DNA of 64,000 bases from Fimenecus sp045593555 (GTDB lineage Bacteria; Bacillota; Clostridia; Oscillospirales; Acutalibacteraceae), in assembly GCA_045593555.1 (NCBI GenBank), contig JAZNWU010000029.1, positions 17,069-81,068 on the forward strand, read 5' to 3'. The position numbers and the translations under genes are program-made. The stretch's first letter is position 1, and every line of letters starts with the position of its first letter. Positions 8,409 to 17,100 of this stretch are shown here, piece by piece. The notes below the pieces were generated by a model. The model worked only from the letters and a program-made list of their open reading frames with translations, ran no database searches and had not been told where the DNA came from.

Positions 8409-9018
8409 ACTTAAATTTCTTTACAGCTTTCTGTACGATCAATGCAACAGGTGGTGAAATAATCGTTGTTCCGACGATTTCCAATAACCCGTTAAGCCCG
8501 ACAAAGGCAATTAAGAATGCCCAGATATTCTCTGTACCTGCTCTCATCCCCATTATGTAATCAGTTTTACCAAAGAGAAGAATAAGAGATGCCACAAAGA
8601 GAGCGGTGTTAATTACAGGTGCTGAAAAACTTGCTACAACAACTGCAACACCTTTTTTTACTTTACAGAGTACCTTGTATATTATTCCACAGAGATAGCC
8701 CATAAGAACTCTCGGCACAAGACACATTATAAATGTAAAAATAGGGTTTATCTGGAGCAGAGCTGCTCCGAATGGCGACATACCAAAGCATTGAATAAAA
8801 CTTGAAATGCCAAATACAAGTCCTAAAAATGCTCCTGATTTTTCACCTAAAGTGATAGCACCAACTGCAACAGGTATCATAATAAAGGTCATTTCCACAG
8901 CACCTAATCTCAGGTAGCCGATAGGGGTAAACGCCATAAGTACCACAATTGCTGCAAGCACTGCGTTTTGGACAAGAAAAAGAGTTCTTGCTTTTCTTGT
9001 CGCTTTTGTTGTTTTCAT
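8407..9018 (-). CDS. ECF transporter S component, probable pantothenate (PanT-like)
   Basis: A 203-aa membrane protein with about six helices. A basic N-terminus is followed by 'AVLAAIVVLMAFTPIGYL', then a loop with conserved small residues and an Asn-containing C-terminal helix, the pattern of S components of group II ECF transporters. It lies 64 bases downstream of coaX on the same strand, so pantothenate is the most likely vitamin (inference from the neighbour; PanT genes often lie near pantothenate kinase). A GGAGGAATATAA ribosome site precedes the ATG. No ECF ATPase is present in the window. Confidence 0.7.
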   Translation of the reverse strand: MKTTKATRKARTLFLVQNAVLAAIVVLMAFTPIGYLRLGAVEMTFIMIPVAVGAITLGEKSGAFLGLVFGISSFIQCFGMSPFGAALLQINPIFTFIMCLVPRVLMGYLCGIIYKVLCKVKKGVAVVVASFSAPVINTALFVASLILLFGKTDYIMGMRAGTENIWAFLIAFVGLNGLLEIVGTTIISPPVALIVQKAVKKFK

Positions 9019-9082
9019 TTATATTCCTCCTTGCTGTTGCTCACTATGGATGCAACGCAAAAAAATTGATGAAAATAAAAAT

Positions 9083-9847
9083 TTAATTGTTTTTTTCGTA
9101 AATTGTTTTAAGTCCCTTTAAGATAAGGTGACGGTCATAAACGATTTCTCTTTTACAAACAGGGGAAATAAAATATGAGAGTCCACCTGTTGCAACGATT
9201 GTTGCAGGTTCACCTAATTCTTCTGCAAATTTATCGAGAATACCGTCAATCATAGCAGCTGTACCAAGGACAACGCCACTCTGCATACTTTCAACTGTAT
9301 TTGTGCCACAAGCTTTTTTAGGTGGCTCAAGGCTGATTGTAGGTAAAAGTGAACTTGTGTCAGTAAGTGCTTTAAGAGAAATCTGCACACCGGGAGCAAT
9401 CATACAACCCCTGAAGCCTTTGTTTTTGTCAACTGCACAAACTTTTGTTGCAGTTCCAAGGTCAATGATGAATGCAGGTAACGGATATTGAGCCATAGCA
9501 CCCACAGCACCTGCTGCAAGGTCAGCACCTAACTGTGCCGGGTTGTCAATAAGAATATTAAGACCTGTTTTAACTCCCGGAGATAAAATCAATGAGTCTT
9601 TTCCGGTAAGTTTTTTAATAGCATTTGTAACTGATTCTGTAATTTCAGGCACAACAGAAGAAATCACAACACCTGAAATGTCATTGTACTGAATTTTATG
9701 CATTACAAAAATATTAGTGAAATCCATAGCGTATTGGTCGTCGGTTTTCTGTCTTTCAGTAGCAAGTCTTGCACTGACAGTAAGCTCGTCACCCTGAAAA
9801 AGACCGATGTTTATATTGGTATTTCCTATATCCATTGTAAGAAGCAT
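9083..9847 (-). CDS. coaX: Type III pantothenate kinase CoaX
   Basis: First enzyme of coenzyme A synthesis: phosphorylates pantothenate with ATP. The 254-aa product has the ASKHA-fold phosphate motif DIGNTNINIG at residues 6-15, the GADL segment of the pantothenate site, and FIIDLGTATKV, all typical of CoaX. Family length is about 255 aa. AGGTGATAAT precedes ATG 9847. An ECF S component follows in the same direction, suggesting a uptake-plus-phosphorylation unit for vitamin B5. Confidence 0.93.
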   Translation of the reverse strand: MLLTMDIGNTNINIGLFQGDELTVSARLATERQKTDDQYAMDFTNIFVMHKIQYNDISGVVISSVVPEITESVTNAIKKLTGKDSLILSPGVKTGLNILIDNPAQLGADLAAGAVGAMAQYPLPAFIIDLGTATKVCAVDKNKGFRGCMIAPGVQISLKALTDTSSLLPTISLEPPKKACGTNTVESMQSGVVLGTAAMIDGILDKFAEELGEPATIVATGGLSYFISPVCKREIVYDRHLILKGLKTIYEKNN

Positions 9848-9893
9848 ATTATCACCTCACAAAATCGATACAATAAGTATATACCATTTTTTG

Positions 9894-9922
9894 TTGTTTA
9901 GCAAGTGAATTCGTGATATAAT
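9894..9922 (+). promoter_or_regulatory. Promoter of the radical SAM gene
   Basis: TTGTTT (9894-9899), a 17-base spacer and TATAAT (9917-9922). The palindromic repeat at 9935-10008 would fall inside the resulting 5' leader. Confidence 0.55.
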
Positions 9923-9934
9923 TGGGTTGATAAA

Positions 9935-10008
9935 TGTCATTCTGAGCAAAGCGAAGAATCTAACAAAATGAAAAGAGATTCTTCGTCGTTTTACTCCTCA
10001 GAATGACA
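9935..10008. repeat. Palindromic intergenic repeat, copy A
   Basis: The outer arms TGTCATTCTGAG and CTCAGAATGACA are perfect inverted repeats. The inner arms GAAGAATC and GATTCTTC pair as well. The same motif recurs at 12278, 16545, 38986 and 44599, with a half copy at 34960. It lies in the predicted 5' leader of the radical SAM gene. Confidence 0.85.
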
Positions 10009-10034
10009 AACTATAAAAATTAGTTGGTGAAAAA

Positions 10035-10913
10035 ATGCTCTGTAACCTTTGTCCAAGAAATTGTAATATAGAAAGAACTGAAAATACAGGTAACGGTTTT
10101 TGCAAAATGCCCCTGAATCCTGTCCTTGCCCGTGCCGATATTCATAATTGGGAAGAACCTTGTATAAGTGGTGAAAATGGTACAGGTGCCATATTCTTTT
10201 CAGGTTGCAGTCTTAAATGTTGCTTTTGTCAGAATTATCCCATAAGCCACGAAAATAAAGGTAAGGAAATCATAACTGACCGACTTGTTGAAATAATAAA
10301 AGAGCTTGAAGCAAAAGGTGTACATACAATCGATTTTGTAAACCCAACTCATTTTTCACACGTTTTAATTGATGCCCTGTCAAAATACAAACCGTCAGTT
10401 CCTGTTGTGTATAACAGTTCAGGATATGACAGCGTTGAAACTCTCAAGAAACTTCAGGGTCTTGTGGATGTTTATCTTCCTGACCTTAAATATTTCAGTA
10501 GTGAAAAATCAATGAAATATGCAAAGTGTCCTAACTACTTTGAAAAAACAAGTGAAGCAATTCTTGAAATGTACCGTCAACAGCCTGAAAATGAGTTCAA
10601 AGACGGTATTATCCAAAAGGGACTTATCATCCGTCATCTTGTTTTACCTGCTAATATAGATGAAAGCAAAAACATCCTTTTGTGGATAAAAGAGAATTTA
10701 CCAAAAGATACATATATAAGCCTTATGAGCCAGTATACTCCATACGGAAATATTGCTGAATTCAAAGAACTTAACAGACGACTTACAACTGCAGAATACA
10801 ACAAAGTTGTTGACTATTTCCTTGAATTGGGACTCGAGAATGGCTTTATGCAGGAAAAGTCGTCAGCAAAAACTGATTTTATACCTGATTTTGATATGAC
10901 AGGCGTAAAATAA
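10035..10913 (+). CDS. Radical SAM protein, pyruvate-formate-lyase-activase-like
   Basis: A 292-aa iron-sulphur radical SAM protein resembling the stand-alone PflA-like family (COG1313 type). Near residue 58 the motif Cys-SLK-Cys-CF-Cys is the SAM-binding 4Fe-4S CxxxCxxC. A second, N-terminal cysteine set (Cys3-x2-Cys6-x3-Cys10) is a feature of this subfamily and may bind a metal. No cognate glycyl-radical enzyme is near, so the target is unknown. It is monocistronic, followed by the mscL promoter. Confidence 0.8.
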   Translation: MLCNLCPRNCNIERTENTGNGFCKMPLNPVLARADIHNWEEPCISGENGTGAIFFSGCSLKCCFCQNYPISHENKGKEIITDRLVEIIKELEAKGVHTIDFVNPTHFSHVLIDALSKYKPSVPVVYNSSGYDSVETLKKLQGLVDVYLPDLKYFSSEKSMKYAKCPNYFEKTSEAILEMYRQQPENEFKDGIIQKGLIIRHLVLPANIDESKNILLWIKENLPKDTYISLMSQYTPYGNIAEFKELNRRLTTAEYNKVVDYFLELGLENGFMQEKSSAKTDFIPDFDMTGVK

Positions 10914-10915
10914 TA

Positions 10916-10943
10916 TTGAAATCTATAAAAATTATGATATAAT
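10916..10943 (+). promoter_or_regulatory. mscL-proC promoter
   Basis: TTGAAA (10916-10921), a 16-base spacer and TATAAT (10938-10943). An AGAAAGAAGG ribosome site follows before ATG 10978. Confidence 0.6.
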
Positions 10944-10977
10944 TTTTACATATATTTTAAGAAAGAAGGATTTAAAC

Positions 10978-11436
10978 ATGAAAGGATTTTTAAAAGAATT
11001 CAAAGAATTCGCTATGCGTGGTAACGTAATTGACCTTGCAGTCGGCGTTATTATCGGTGGTGCATTCCAGAAAATTATCAACTCACTTGTAAACGATATT
11101 ATTATGCCTCTTATCGGTCTTGCATTAAAGGGTGCTGACTTTGCAACAAAGTTCGTAGCTCTTGACGGTGGCGATTATGCAACTATCGAAGAAGCAACAG
11201 AAGCAGGTGCTGCAATTCTTACATATGGTAATTTTATCGCAGTTATCCTTGACTTTATCATTGTTGCATTCGTAATCTTCTGTCTTGTTAAGGGTATCAA
11301 TACTCTCAGAGCAAAGACAGCTAAAGCGGAAGAGGTTGTAGAAGAAGCTCCTACAACAAAGGTTTGTCCATTCTGTAAGAGTGAAATCGCTATTGATGCT
11401 ACAAAGTGCTGTCACTGTACATCAGATGTTGAATAA
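10978..11436 (+). CDS. mscL: Large-conductance mechanosensitive channel MscL
   Basis: A membrane-tension-gated channel that releases solutes on hypo-osmotic shock. The 152-aa product starts with the conserved 'FKEFAMRGNVIDLAVGVIIGGAF' region (residues 8-30) covering the N-terminal helix and pore helix TM1, with TM2 near residues 78-102. The last about 25 residues add a CPFCKSEI...CCHC zinc-ribbon-like tail, an extension seen in clostridial MscL. It ends two bases before proC. Confidence 0.93.
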   Translation: MKGFLKEFKEFAMRGNVIDLAVGVIIGGAFQKIINSLVNDIIMPLIGLALKGADFATKFVALDGGDYATIEEATEAGAAILTYGNFIAVILDFIIVAFVIFCLVKGINTLRAKTAKAEEVVEEAPTTKVCPFCKSEIAIDATKCCHCTSDVE

Positions 11437-11438
11437 TT

Positions 11439-12236
11439 ATGTATAAGCTTGGTTTTATCGGCTGTGGCAATATGGCAACTGCCATTATTGGCGGTGCTGT
11501 GTCTTCAGAATTTCTTAAGGGTGAAGAAATCTGCGTGTTTGACGTTGATAACTCGAAAGCAGAATCTCTTAACAAAGAATATGGTGTGAACATATCTTCA
11601 ACTGTTGAGGATATTGCAGAAAAATGTGAATTTATCGTTCTTGCAGTTAAGCCTCAGGTTTTTCCTGTAGTGTTGCCACAAATTAAAGAATATGTAAAAG
11701 AGTCTGTTGTGGTGTCAATTGGCGCAGGTAAAACGCTCGAATATATCGGCAGTTTTCTCAATGAAAAAGCATCGATTATCCGTGTAATGCCGAACATCAA
11801 TGCAAAAGTAGGTGCTTCAATGAGTGCTGTTTGCAGAAATGATTTTGCAGATGAAAATGCACTCACATTTGTAAAAGGACTCTGCAAGTCTTTTGGTGAA
11901 GTAATGGAGCTTTCTGAAAGTCAGTTTCCGTTATTCGGTGTAATTGCAGGATGTTCACCTGCATATTCCTTTATGTTCATTGACTCAATGGCTCGTGAGG
12001 CCGTTAAAAACGGAATGAAAAAGGATGAGGCATTGAAAATCTGTGCACAGGCTGTACTTGGTAGTGCAAAAATGATTCTTGAGGATAAGGAGAATAATCC
12101 TTGGTCATTAATCAACAGCGTTTGTTCACCGGGTGGGACAACAATTGAAGGTGTAGCAAAACTTCAGGAAGAAAAATTTGACACAGCAGTTATGGATGCA
12201 GTTAAAGCGTCACTTGATAAAGATAAAAAACTATAA
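11439..12236 (+). CDS. proC: Pyrroline-5-carboxylate reductase
   Basis: Final step of proline synthesis: NAD(P)H-dependent reduction of 1-pyrroline-5-carboxylate. The 265-aa product has the Rossmann nucleotide site GFIGCGNMA at residues 5-13 and the family motifs 'VKPQ', 'RVMPN', and 'SPGGTT' near residue 230. It is packed against mscL (2-base gap), so the two are cotranscribed. The link of proline, a compatible solute, with an osmotic release channel may be functional (inference). Confidence 0.95.
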   Translation: MYKLGFIGCGNMATAIIGGAVSSEFLKGEEICVFDVDNSKAESLNKEYGVNISSTVEDIAEKCEFIVLAVKPQVFPVVLPQIKEYVKESVVVSIGAGKTLEYIGSFLNEKASIIRVMPNINAKVGASMSAVCRNDFADENALTFVKGLCKSFGEVMELSESQFPLFGVIAGCSPAYSFMFIDSMAREAVKNGMKKDEALKICAQAVLGSAKMILEDKENNPWSLINSVCSPGGTTIEGVAKLQEEKFDTAVMDAVKASLDKDKKL

Positions 12237-12277
12237 ACACGTAGTGGCAGGCTTCCACGCCTGCAAAAAAATAAAAG

Positions 12278-12342
12278 GTCATTCTGAGGAACGAAGTGAC
12301 GAAGAATCTAATGATGAGATTCTTCGCTATGCTCAGAATGAC
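12278..12342. repeat. Palindromic intergenic repeat, copy B
   Basis: GTCATTCTGAG at the left and CTCAGAATGAC at the right, with an inner GAAGAATC / GATTCTTC pair. It lies between convergent proC and cysK and may serve as their shared transcription stop, since flanking A/T runs occur on both sides. Confidence 0.85.
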
Positions 12343-12359
12343 TTGCTTTTTTATTTGAT

Positions 12360-13283
12360 TTAAAATAATTCAGTTGACAAATATCTGTCACCAGTATCGG
12401 GAAGAAGCACAACAATATTTTTGTCTGTGTTTTCTTCCTTTTTTGCAAGCTCTATGGCAGCGTGAAGAGCTGCACCTGAAGAAATTCCCACAAGAATTCC
12501 TTCTTTTTTTGCAAGGAGTCGTGCTGATTCATAAGCCTCATCACCTGAAACAGTTACGATTTCATCAATTATTTTTGTGTTCAGAACTTCAGGGATAAAG
12601 CCTGCACCAATTCCTTGTAAAGGATGAGGTCCTGCTTTGCCACCTGAAAGGACAGGTGAGTCACAAGGCTCAATTCCTACGATTTTAATGTTTCCGTTTT
12701 TAGATTTAAGATATTCGCCTGTGCCTGTAATCGTACCGCCGGTACCCACACCTGCAACGAAGATGTCGATAGTACCGTCAGTATCTTCCCAGATTTCGGG
12801 ACCTGTTGTGTTGCGATGTGCCTGTGGATTGGCAGGATTTACAAATTGTCCTGCGACAATGCTGTTTGGGATTTCTTTTGATAATTCTTCAGCCTTTTGA
12901 ATTGCACCATTCATACCCTTACTACCGTCTGTAAGTACTAATTCAGCACCATAAGCGGCAATAAGCTTTCTGCGTTCTTCAGACATTGTTTCAGGCATTG
13001 TGATGATAAGACGATAGCCTTTTGATGCAGCAACAGACGCAAGTCCTATACCTGTGTTACCACTTGTAGGCTCAATGATAACTGAACCTTCTTTTAAAAT
13101 GCCTTTTGCTTCTGCATCTTCAATCATTTGAAGTGCAACTCTGTCCTTGACACTTCCTGCAGGGTTTAAATATTCAAGTTTTGCGAAAACTTTTGCTTTT
13201 AGATTTAGTTCCTTTTCTAAATTACATAACTCCAAAAGGGGAGTTTTGCCGATTAACTCTGATACATTACGATAAATATTCAT
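12360..13283 (-). CDS. cysK: Cysteine synthase A (O-acetylserine sulfhydrylase)
   Basis: A PLP enzyme that makes cysteine from O-acetylserine and sulphide. The 307-aa product has the PLP lysine in NPAGSVKDRV (about residue 46), the substrate loop PTSGNTGIGLA, and the phosphate-binding GTGGTITG segment. Length is normal. ATG 13283 has a GGAGGT site. Its own promoter (TTGAAA-N17-TATAAT at 13314-13342) leaves a leader of roughly 25 bases, so no riboswitch is present. Confidence 0.95.
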   Translation of the reverse strand: MNIYRNVSELIGKTPLLELCNLEKELNLKAKVFAKLEYLNPAGSVKDRVALQMIEDAEAKGILKEGSVIIEPTSGNTGIGLASVAASKGYRLIITMPETMSEERRKLIAAYGAELVLTDGSKGMNGAIQKAEELSKEIPNSIVAGQFVNPANPQAHRNTTGPEIWEDTDGTIDIFVAGVGTGGTITGTGEYLKSKNGNIKIVGIEPCDSPVLSGGKAGPHPLQGIGAGFIPEVLNTKIIDEIVTVSGDEAYESARLLAKKEGILVGISSGAALHAAIELAKKEENTDKNIVVLLPDTGDRYLSTELF

Positions 13284-13313
13284 TGTGATTACCTCCGTAA
13301 AAAAGCTGACTAT

Positions 13314-13342
13314 ATTATATAATAATACTTAATACATTTCAA
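13314..13342 (-). promoter_or_regulatory. cysK promoter
   Basis: Minus-strand TTGAAA (13337-13342), a 17-base spacer and TATAAT (13314-13319). Confidence 0.65.
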
Positions 13343-13350
13343 GAATATAC

Positions 13351-13388
13351 AAAAGAAAACAGCCTGTAAGGTTTTTCCTCACAGGCTG
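13351..13388 (-). terminator. Terminator of the APC permease gene
   Basis: CAGCCTGT and ACAGGCTG form an 8-bp stem. On the minus strand it is followed by TTTTCTTTTG. Confidence 0.75.
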
Positions 13389-13409
13389 AATATGTATTAT
13401 TGTGTTTAA

Positions 13410-14852
13410 TTATGCCTTTTTCTTTGGCTTCATAACGAGAGCACCGATTGCCATAATTACAACGAATACGATAAGGTAGAAAAGAACAGGACATGAGAAT
13501 TCGCCGTTTTCTTTTGCTGCAAGATATGGAGCATAACCATGTGAATAGATAGCAGCAATTACCATAAATGCAGAGCCGATAATACCGAGAGATGGAAGAA
13601 CGAATCTCTTAACAGGTGAGAGGTTCTTTTCTTTTCTCATAAACTGAATGAACATTGGAATGTAAAGTCCGTAAATTGTGATGATAGGAAGCTCTGATGA
13701 GTCAAAGCTGAATTTACCGAACCAAGGTGTTGCAGTAAGGTTCGCACCATAGAAGTAAACGAGCCATGCAGCAACAACAACAAGACCAACGATACAAGAG
13801 TTAGATGGCATACCTGATGCAGGGTCAATCTGTTTCATAAGGTCAACCTTAGGACCCATGTTACGAACTGAAAGTGAGTACATACCACGGATACAACCGA
13901 TAAGAAGACCGTTAAGAGTACCAAGACAAGAAACTGCAACAAAGAGGTTAAGGATGTTGCCGAGAACATTACCGAAAACTGTTGTGAAAGCAGTTGTTGT
14001 GCCACTTTCCATAAGTGTTGTAACAGGAGCACCACCTGCGATACCAATGTAGTAGAAGAGGTAAACTGCGATAATGATGATACCGCCTAATACAAGAGCA
14101 ATTGGAAGATTCTTTTTAGAATTCTTGATTTCAGAGTTGATAGATGTTGCAAGAATCCAGCCTTCATAAGCGAATGCAGTAGCAACAACAGCACCGAAAA
14201 GTGTTGTGTAGTTGCCTGTGCCTGTTGCGAAGTTTTCAGTAAGCATTGAAGCACCTGCATCAACAGGAGCACCTGTCATATCGTGTGAAAGACCGTAGAT
14301 TGTACCAACAACAGCCATTAAAAGAAGTGGAATAAGCTTGATGAATGTTGCACCAATCTGAAGCTTACCTGCAAGCTTTGAAGAAAGAGTATTGATTGCG
14401 AAAACGCAAATGAGAATGAAACCTGCAAGAAGGAATGTTTCTGTACCTGTTACAGGGTCGCCTGCAAGCTGCAAATCAGGATTAACTGAAACTAAGAATG
14501 TAAGGAAATATCTTGCAGTGAGCCATGCAAGAACCGATGTCATAGCAGGAGTATAAATAACAGTAGCAAACCAACCCATCATATAAGCATATTTACTACC
14601 AATTGTTGCTTCTGCATAGTCAACAAGTCCGTTAACCTTTTCATATTGCTGAGCCATAACGCAGAATGCGAGAACACAGCAAATCATAACGATACCGCCG
14701 ATAATCCAAGCGATGATACCCATTGGCATATCACCATTTGTCTTTTGAAGAATTGCCTGAGCTTTAAAGAAAACACCTGAGCCTACAACAGTACCTACAA
14801 CCATGCAGATAGCCATTAAAAGGCCGTATTGTTTTTTGAGTCCTTTTTCCAT
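13410..14852 (-). CDS. APC-family amino acid permease
   Basis: A 480-aa inner-membrane transporter with about twelve helices. The N-terminal motif 'VVGTVVGSGVFF' is the substrate-binding signature of the amino acid/polyamine/organocation superfamily; helix 1 is broken at the G-S-G. The ORF could begin at an ATG at 14864, but the AAAGGA ribosome site is too close to that codon and suits ATG 14852 (MEKGLKK). Substrate cannot be read from sequence. It has its own promoter (14890-14918) and terminator. Confidence 0.85.
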   Translation of the reverse strand: MEKGLKKQYGLLMAICMVVGTVVGSGVFFKAQAILQKTNGDMPMGIIAWIIGGIVMICCVLAFCVMAQQYEKVNGLVDYAEATIGSKYAYMMGWFATVIYTPAMTSVLAWLTARYFLTFLVSVNPDLQLAGDPVTGTETFLLAGFILICVFAINTLSSKLAGKLQIGATFIKLIPLLLMAVVGTIYGLSHDMTGAPVDAGASMLTENFATGTGNYTTLFGAVVATAFAYEGWILATSINSEIKNSKKNLPIALVLGGIIIIAVYLFYYIGIAGGAPVTTLMESGTTTAFTTVFGNVLGNILNLFVAVSCLGTLNGLLIGCIRGMYSLSVRNMGPKVDLMKQIDPASGMPSNSCIVGLVVVAAWLVYFYGANLTATPWFGKFSFDSSELPIITIYGLYIPMFIQFMRKEKNLSPVKRFVLPSLGIIGSAFMVIAAIYSHGYAPYLAAKENGEFSCPVLFYLIVFVVIMAIGALVMKPKKKA

Positions 14853-14889
14853 AATTGAACCCATCCTTTCACTTTAATAAGTTAAAATA

Positions 14890-14918
14890 ATTATATGTTA
14901 AAAAATTGAATTTGTAAA
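14890..14918 (-). promoter_or_regulatory. Promoter of the APC permease gene
   Basis: Minus-strand TTTACA (14913-14918), a 17-base spacer and TATAAT (14890-14895). Confidence 0.6.
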
Positions 14919-14938
14919 GACAAAATGAACAAAAATAA

Positions 14939-14967
14939 TTGAAAAAAATATGGTATTATTATATCAT
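14939..14967 (+). promoter_or_regulatory. Promoter of the Y-family polymerase gene, with imperfect palindrome
   Basis: TTGAAA (14939-14944), a 17-base spacer and TATCAT (14962-14967). TATGGTAT and ATATCATA around 14949-14968 form a near-palindrome over the -10 box, a possible operator. No GAACnnnnGTTC LexA box was seen. Confidence 0.45.
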
Positions 14968-15000
14968 ATAAATATGTTGTGCAGGAAAGGACTGAGAAAA

Positions 15001-16503
15001 ATGGCAGAAAGAAAATATTTGTGCATAGATTTAAAGTCATTTTATGCCTCAGTCGAATGTATTGAAAGAGGACTTAATCCACTTACGACAAATCTTGTTG
15101 TGGCAGATAAAGGCCGTACAGAAAAGACAATCTGTCTTGCTGTTACACCATCATTGAAATCTTATGGAGTTTCAGGCAGAGCAAGACTTTTCGAAGTCGT
15201 GCAAAAGGTAAAGGAAATCAATAATCAAAGACGAAGAAAGGCACAAAAAAAAGAGTTTACAGGTGCATCTTCAAACGCAGTTGAACTCGAGAAAAATCCA
15301 TCATTGGAACTTGATTACATCGTTGCACCGCCTCGTATGGCGTATTATATGGAATACAGCACACGTGTATATAATGTGTATCTTAAATATATCGCACCTG
15401 AGGATATTCACGTATATTCAATTGACGAGGTTTTTATTGATATAACGCATTATCTTGCGACATATAAAATGACAGCACATGATTTTGCAAGAAAGCTTAT
15501 TGAAGAAGTGCTTAAAACAACGGGAATTACAGCAACTGCAGGAATAGGTACAAACATGTATCTTGCTAAAATTGCTATGGATATTGAGGCGAAGCATATT
15601 CCGGCTGATGAAGATGGAGTGCGAATTGCAGAACTTGATGAAATGAGTTACCGTGAAAAATTATGGTCACATAAGCCTCTTACAGATTTCTGGAGAGTTG
15701 GTAAAGGTATTGCAACAAAACTTGAGAGATATGGAATATACACTATGGGTGATGTTGCACGATATTCGCTTGTTGACGAAGATTTTTTGTATAAACTCTT
15801 TGGCATTAATGCAGAGTTGCTTATTGACCACGCTTGGGGCTGGGAACCTTGCACAATAGCAGATGTGAAAGCATATAAACCATCAACTAACAGTTTAAGC
15901 TCTGGTCAGGTGCTTCACACACCATATTATTTCAATAAGGCAAAATTAGTAACAAGAGAAATGACAGAACTTTTGGTGCTTGATTTGGTCGAAAAAGGTC
16001 TTGTGACAAATCAGATTGTACTGACAGTTGGATACGATATTGAAAATCTTACAAATGATACAATAAGAAGCACTTATAAAGGTGAGATTATTACTGACCA
16101 TTACGGAAGACAAGTGCCGAAATATGCACACGGTACAACAAATCTTACAAGACAGACATCGTCTTCAAAGCTGATTGTAGATGCAACAATGGATTTGTTC
16201 GATAAAATTGTAAATAAAAGCTTGCTGGTTAGAAGAATAACTATTGCAGCCTGTAAACTTGAAAGAGAATGTGACATGCAGAAAAAACTGCCTGAACAGT
16301 TGGATTTATTTACCGATTACGAGGCGTTGGAGAAAAAACATCAACAGGAAGAAAAAAACATTGCAAAGGAAAAGCGAATGCAACAGGCTGTGCTTGATAT
16401 AAAGAAGAAATACGGAAAAAATGCAATTTTAAAGGGTATGAATCTTGAAGAAGGTGCAACTGCAAAAGACAGAAACAGTCAGATTGGTGGGCATAAAGCA
16501 TAG
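15001..16503 (+). CDS. Y-family (translesion) DNA polymerase, UvrX/DinB-like
   Basis: Error-prone DNA polymerase that copies past damaged bases. The 500-aa product begins with the palm motif 'CIDLKSFYASVECIERG' (metal-binding Asp near residue 8), has the second catalytic pair in SIDEVFIDI (about residues 140-147), and helix-hairpin-helix and little-finger regions after residue 220. A charged coiled tail rich in Lys/Glu closes it. The frame is open from 14950, but AGGAAAGG with correct spacing points to ATG 15001. A YolD-like gene follows, the pairing known for uvrX in Bacillus. Confidence 0.85.
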   Translation: MAERKYLCIDLKSFYASVECIERGLNPLTTNLVVADKGRTEKTICLAVTPSLKSYGVSGRARLFEVVQKVKEINNQRRRKAQKKEFTGASSNAVELEKNPSLELDYIVAPPRMAYYMEYSTRVYNVYLKYIAPEDIHVYSIDEVFIDITHYLATYKMTAHDFARKLIEEVLKTTGITATAGIGTNMYLAKIAMDIEAKHIPADEDGVRIAELDEMSYREKLWSHKPLTDFWRVGKGIATKLERYGIYTMGDVARYSLVDEDFLYKLFGINAELLIDHAWGWEPCTIADVKAYKPSTNSLSSGQVLHTPYYFNKAKLVTREMTELLVLDLVEKGLVTNQIVLTVGYDIENLTNDTIRSTYKGEIITDHYGRQVPKYAHGTTNLTRQTSSSKLIVDATMDLFDKIVNKSLLVRRITIAACKLERECDMQKKLPEQLDLFTDYEALEKKHQQEEKNIAKEKRMQQAVLDIKKKYGKNAILKGMNLEEGATAKDRNSQIGGHKA

Positions 16504-16514
16504 CAACCGGTAAA

Positions 16515-16657
16515 TTATAATTTATCGAGGAGAATAAATTGGTATGTCATTCTGAGCGAAGCGAAGAATCTCTAACAAAGTAACCTATCAACCAACAGAG
16601 ATTCTTCGTCGTTACACTCCTCAGAATGACACAAAACATCCCTACAAACTCCAATTT
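16515..16657. repeat. Palindromic repeat, copy C (long form, 143 bp)
   Basis: The palindromic core at 16545-16631 is flanked by TTATAATTTATCGAGGAG on the left and a CCCTACAAACTCCAATT segment on the right. The whole 143-bp unit is present as an inverted copy at 38961-39103 (about 85-90% identity by eye). It has no ORF, so it looks like a MITE-type or REP-type element. Confidence 0.85.
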
Positions 16658-16674
16658 AGCAAGGAGATAAGTAT

Positions 16675-17097
16675 ATGGAAAATTACAAAGATATAATTAA
16701 TCTTCCTCACTACAGGTCAAAAAAACGACCGCATATGTCACTGCACGACCGTGCTGCGCAGTTTTCTCCATTTGCAGCATTGACAGGTCACGATGATGCG
16801 ATAAAGGAAACTGCAAGACTTACCGACAAAAAAATTGAGTTGGACGAAACAGCAAAAACAATTCTTAATGAAAAGTTCAATTATATTATTGAACATATAT
16901 ATGACCAGCCTGAAATAACAGTGACATATTTTGTCCCTGATGAGTTGAAAGATGGTGGAATGTATGTTAACTTTGTCGGCAAAGTGAAAAAATACGAATA
17001 TCACAACAAGATTCTGCATTTTTCTGATGGTACACAAATAATGGTTTATGATATAATAGACATAGAGAGTCAGATATTTCCAAAATATGAGGTGTAA
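16675..17097 (+). CDS. YolD-like protein
   Basis: A 140-aa protein of the YolD-like family, small proteins typically encoded next to UvrX-type Y polymerases in Firmicutes and their phages. The N-terminal RPHMSLHDRAAQFSPFAAL segment (residues 19-37) is the family hallmark; the C-terminal half forms a predicted beta-rich 'YFVPD...GGMYV...G.VKKYEY' domain. An AAGGAGA site precedes ATG 16675. It lies behind the polymerase gene, separated by a palindromic repeat. Confidence 0.75.
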   Translation: MENYKDIINLPHYRSKKRPHMSLHDRAAQFSPFAALTGHDDAIKETARLTDKKIELDETAKTILNEKFNYIIEHIYDQPEITVTYFVPDELKDGGMYVNFVGKVKKYEYHNKILHFSDGTQIMVYDIIDIESQIFPKYEV

Positions 17098-17100
17098 AAA

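Noticed and set aside
13410..14864. ATG 14864 as the start of the APC permease
   Set aside because: The ribosome site touches that codon; ATG 14852 has proper spacing and starts the conserved sequence.
14939..14968. LexA (SOS) box upstream of the Y-family polymerase
   Set aside because: No GAACnnnnGTTC-type site is present; only an imperfect A/T-rich palindrome was found.
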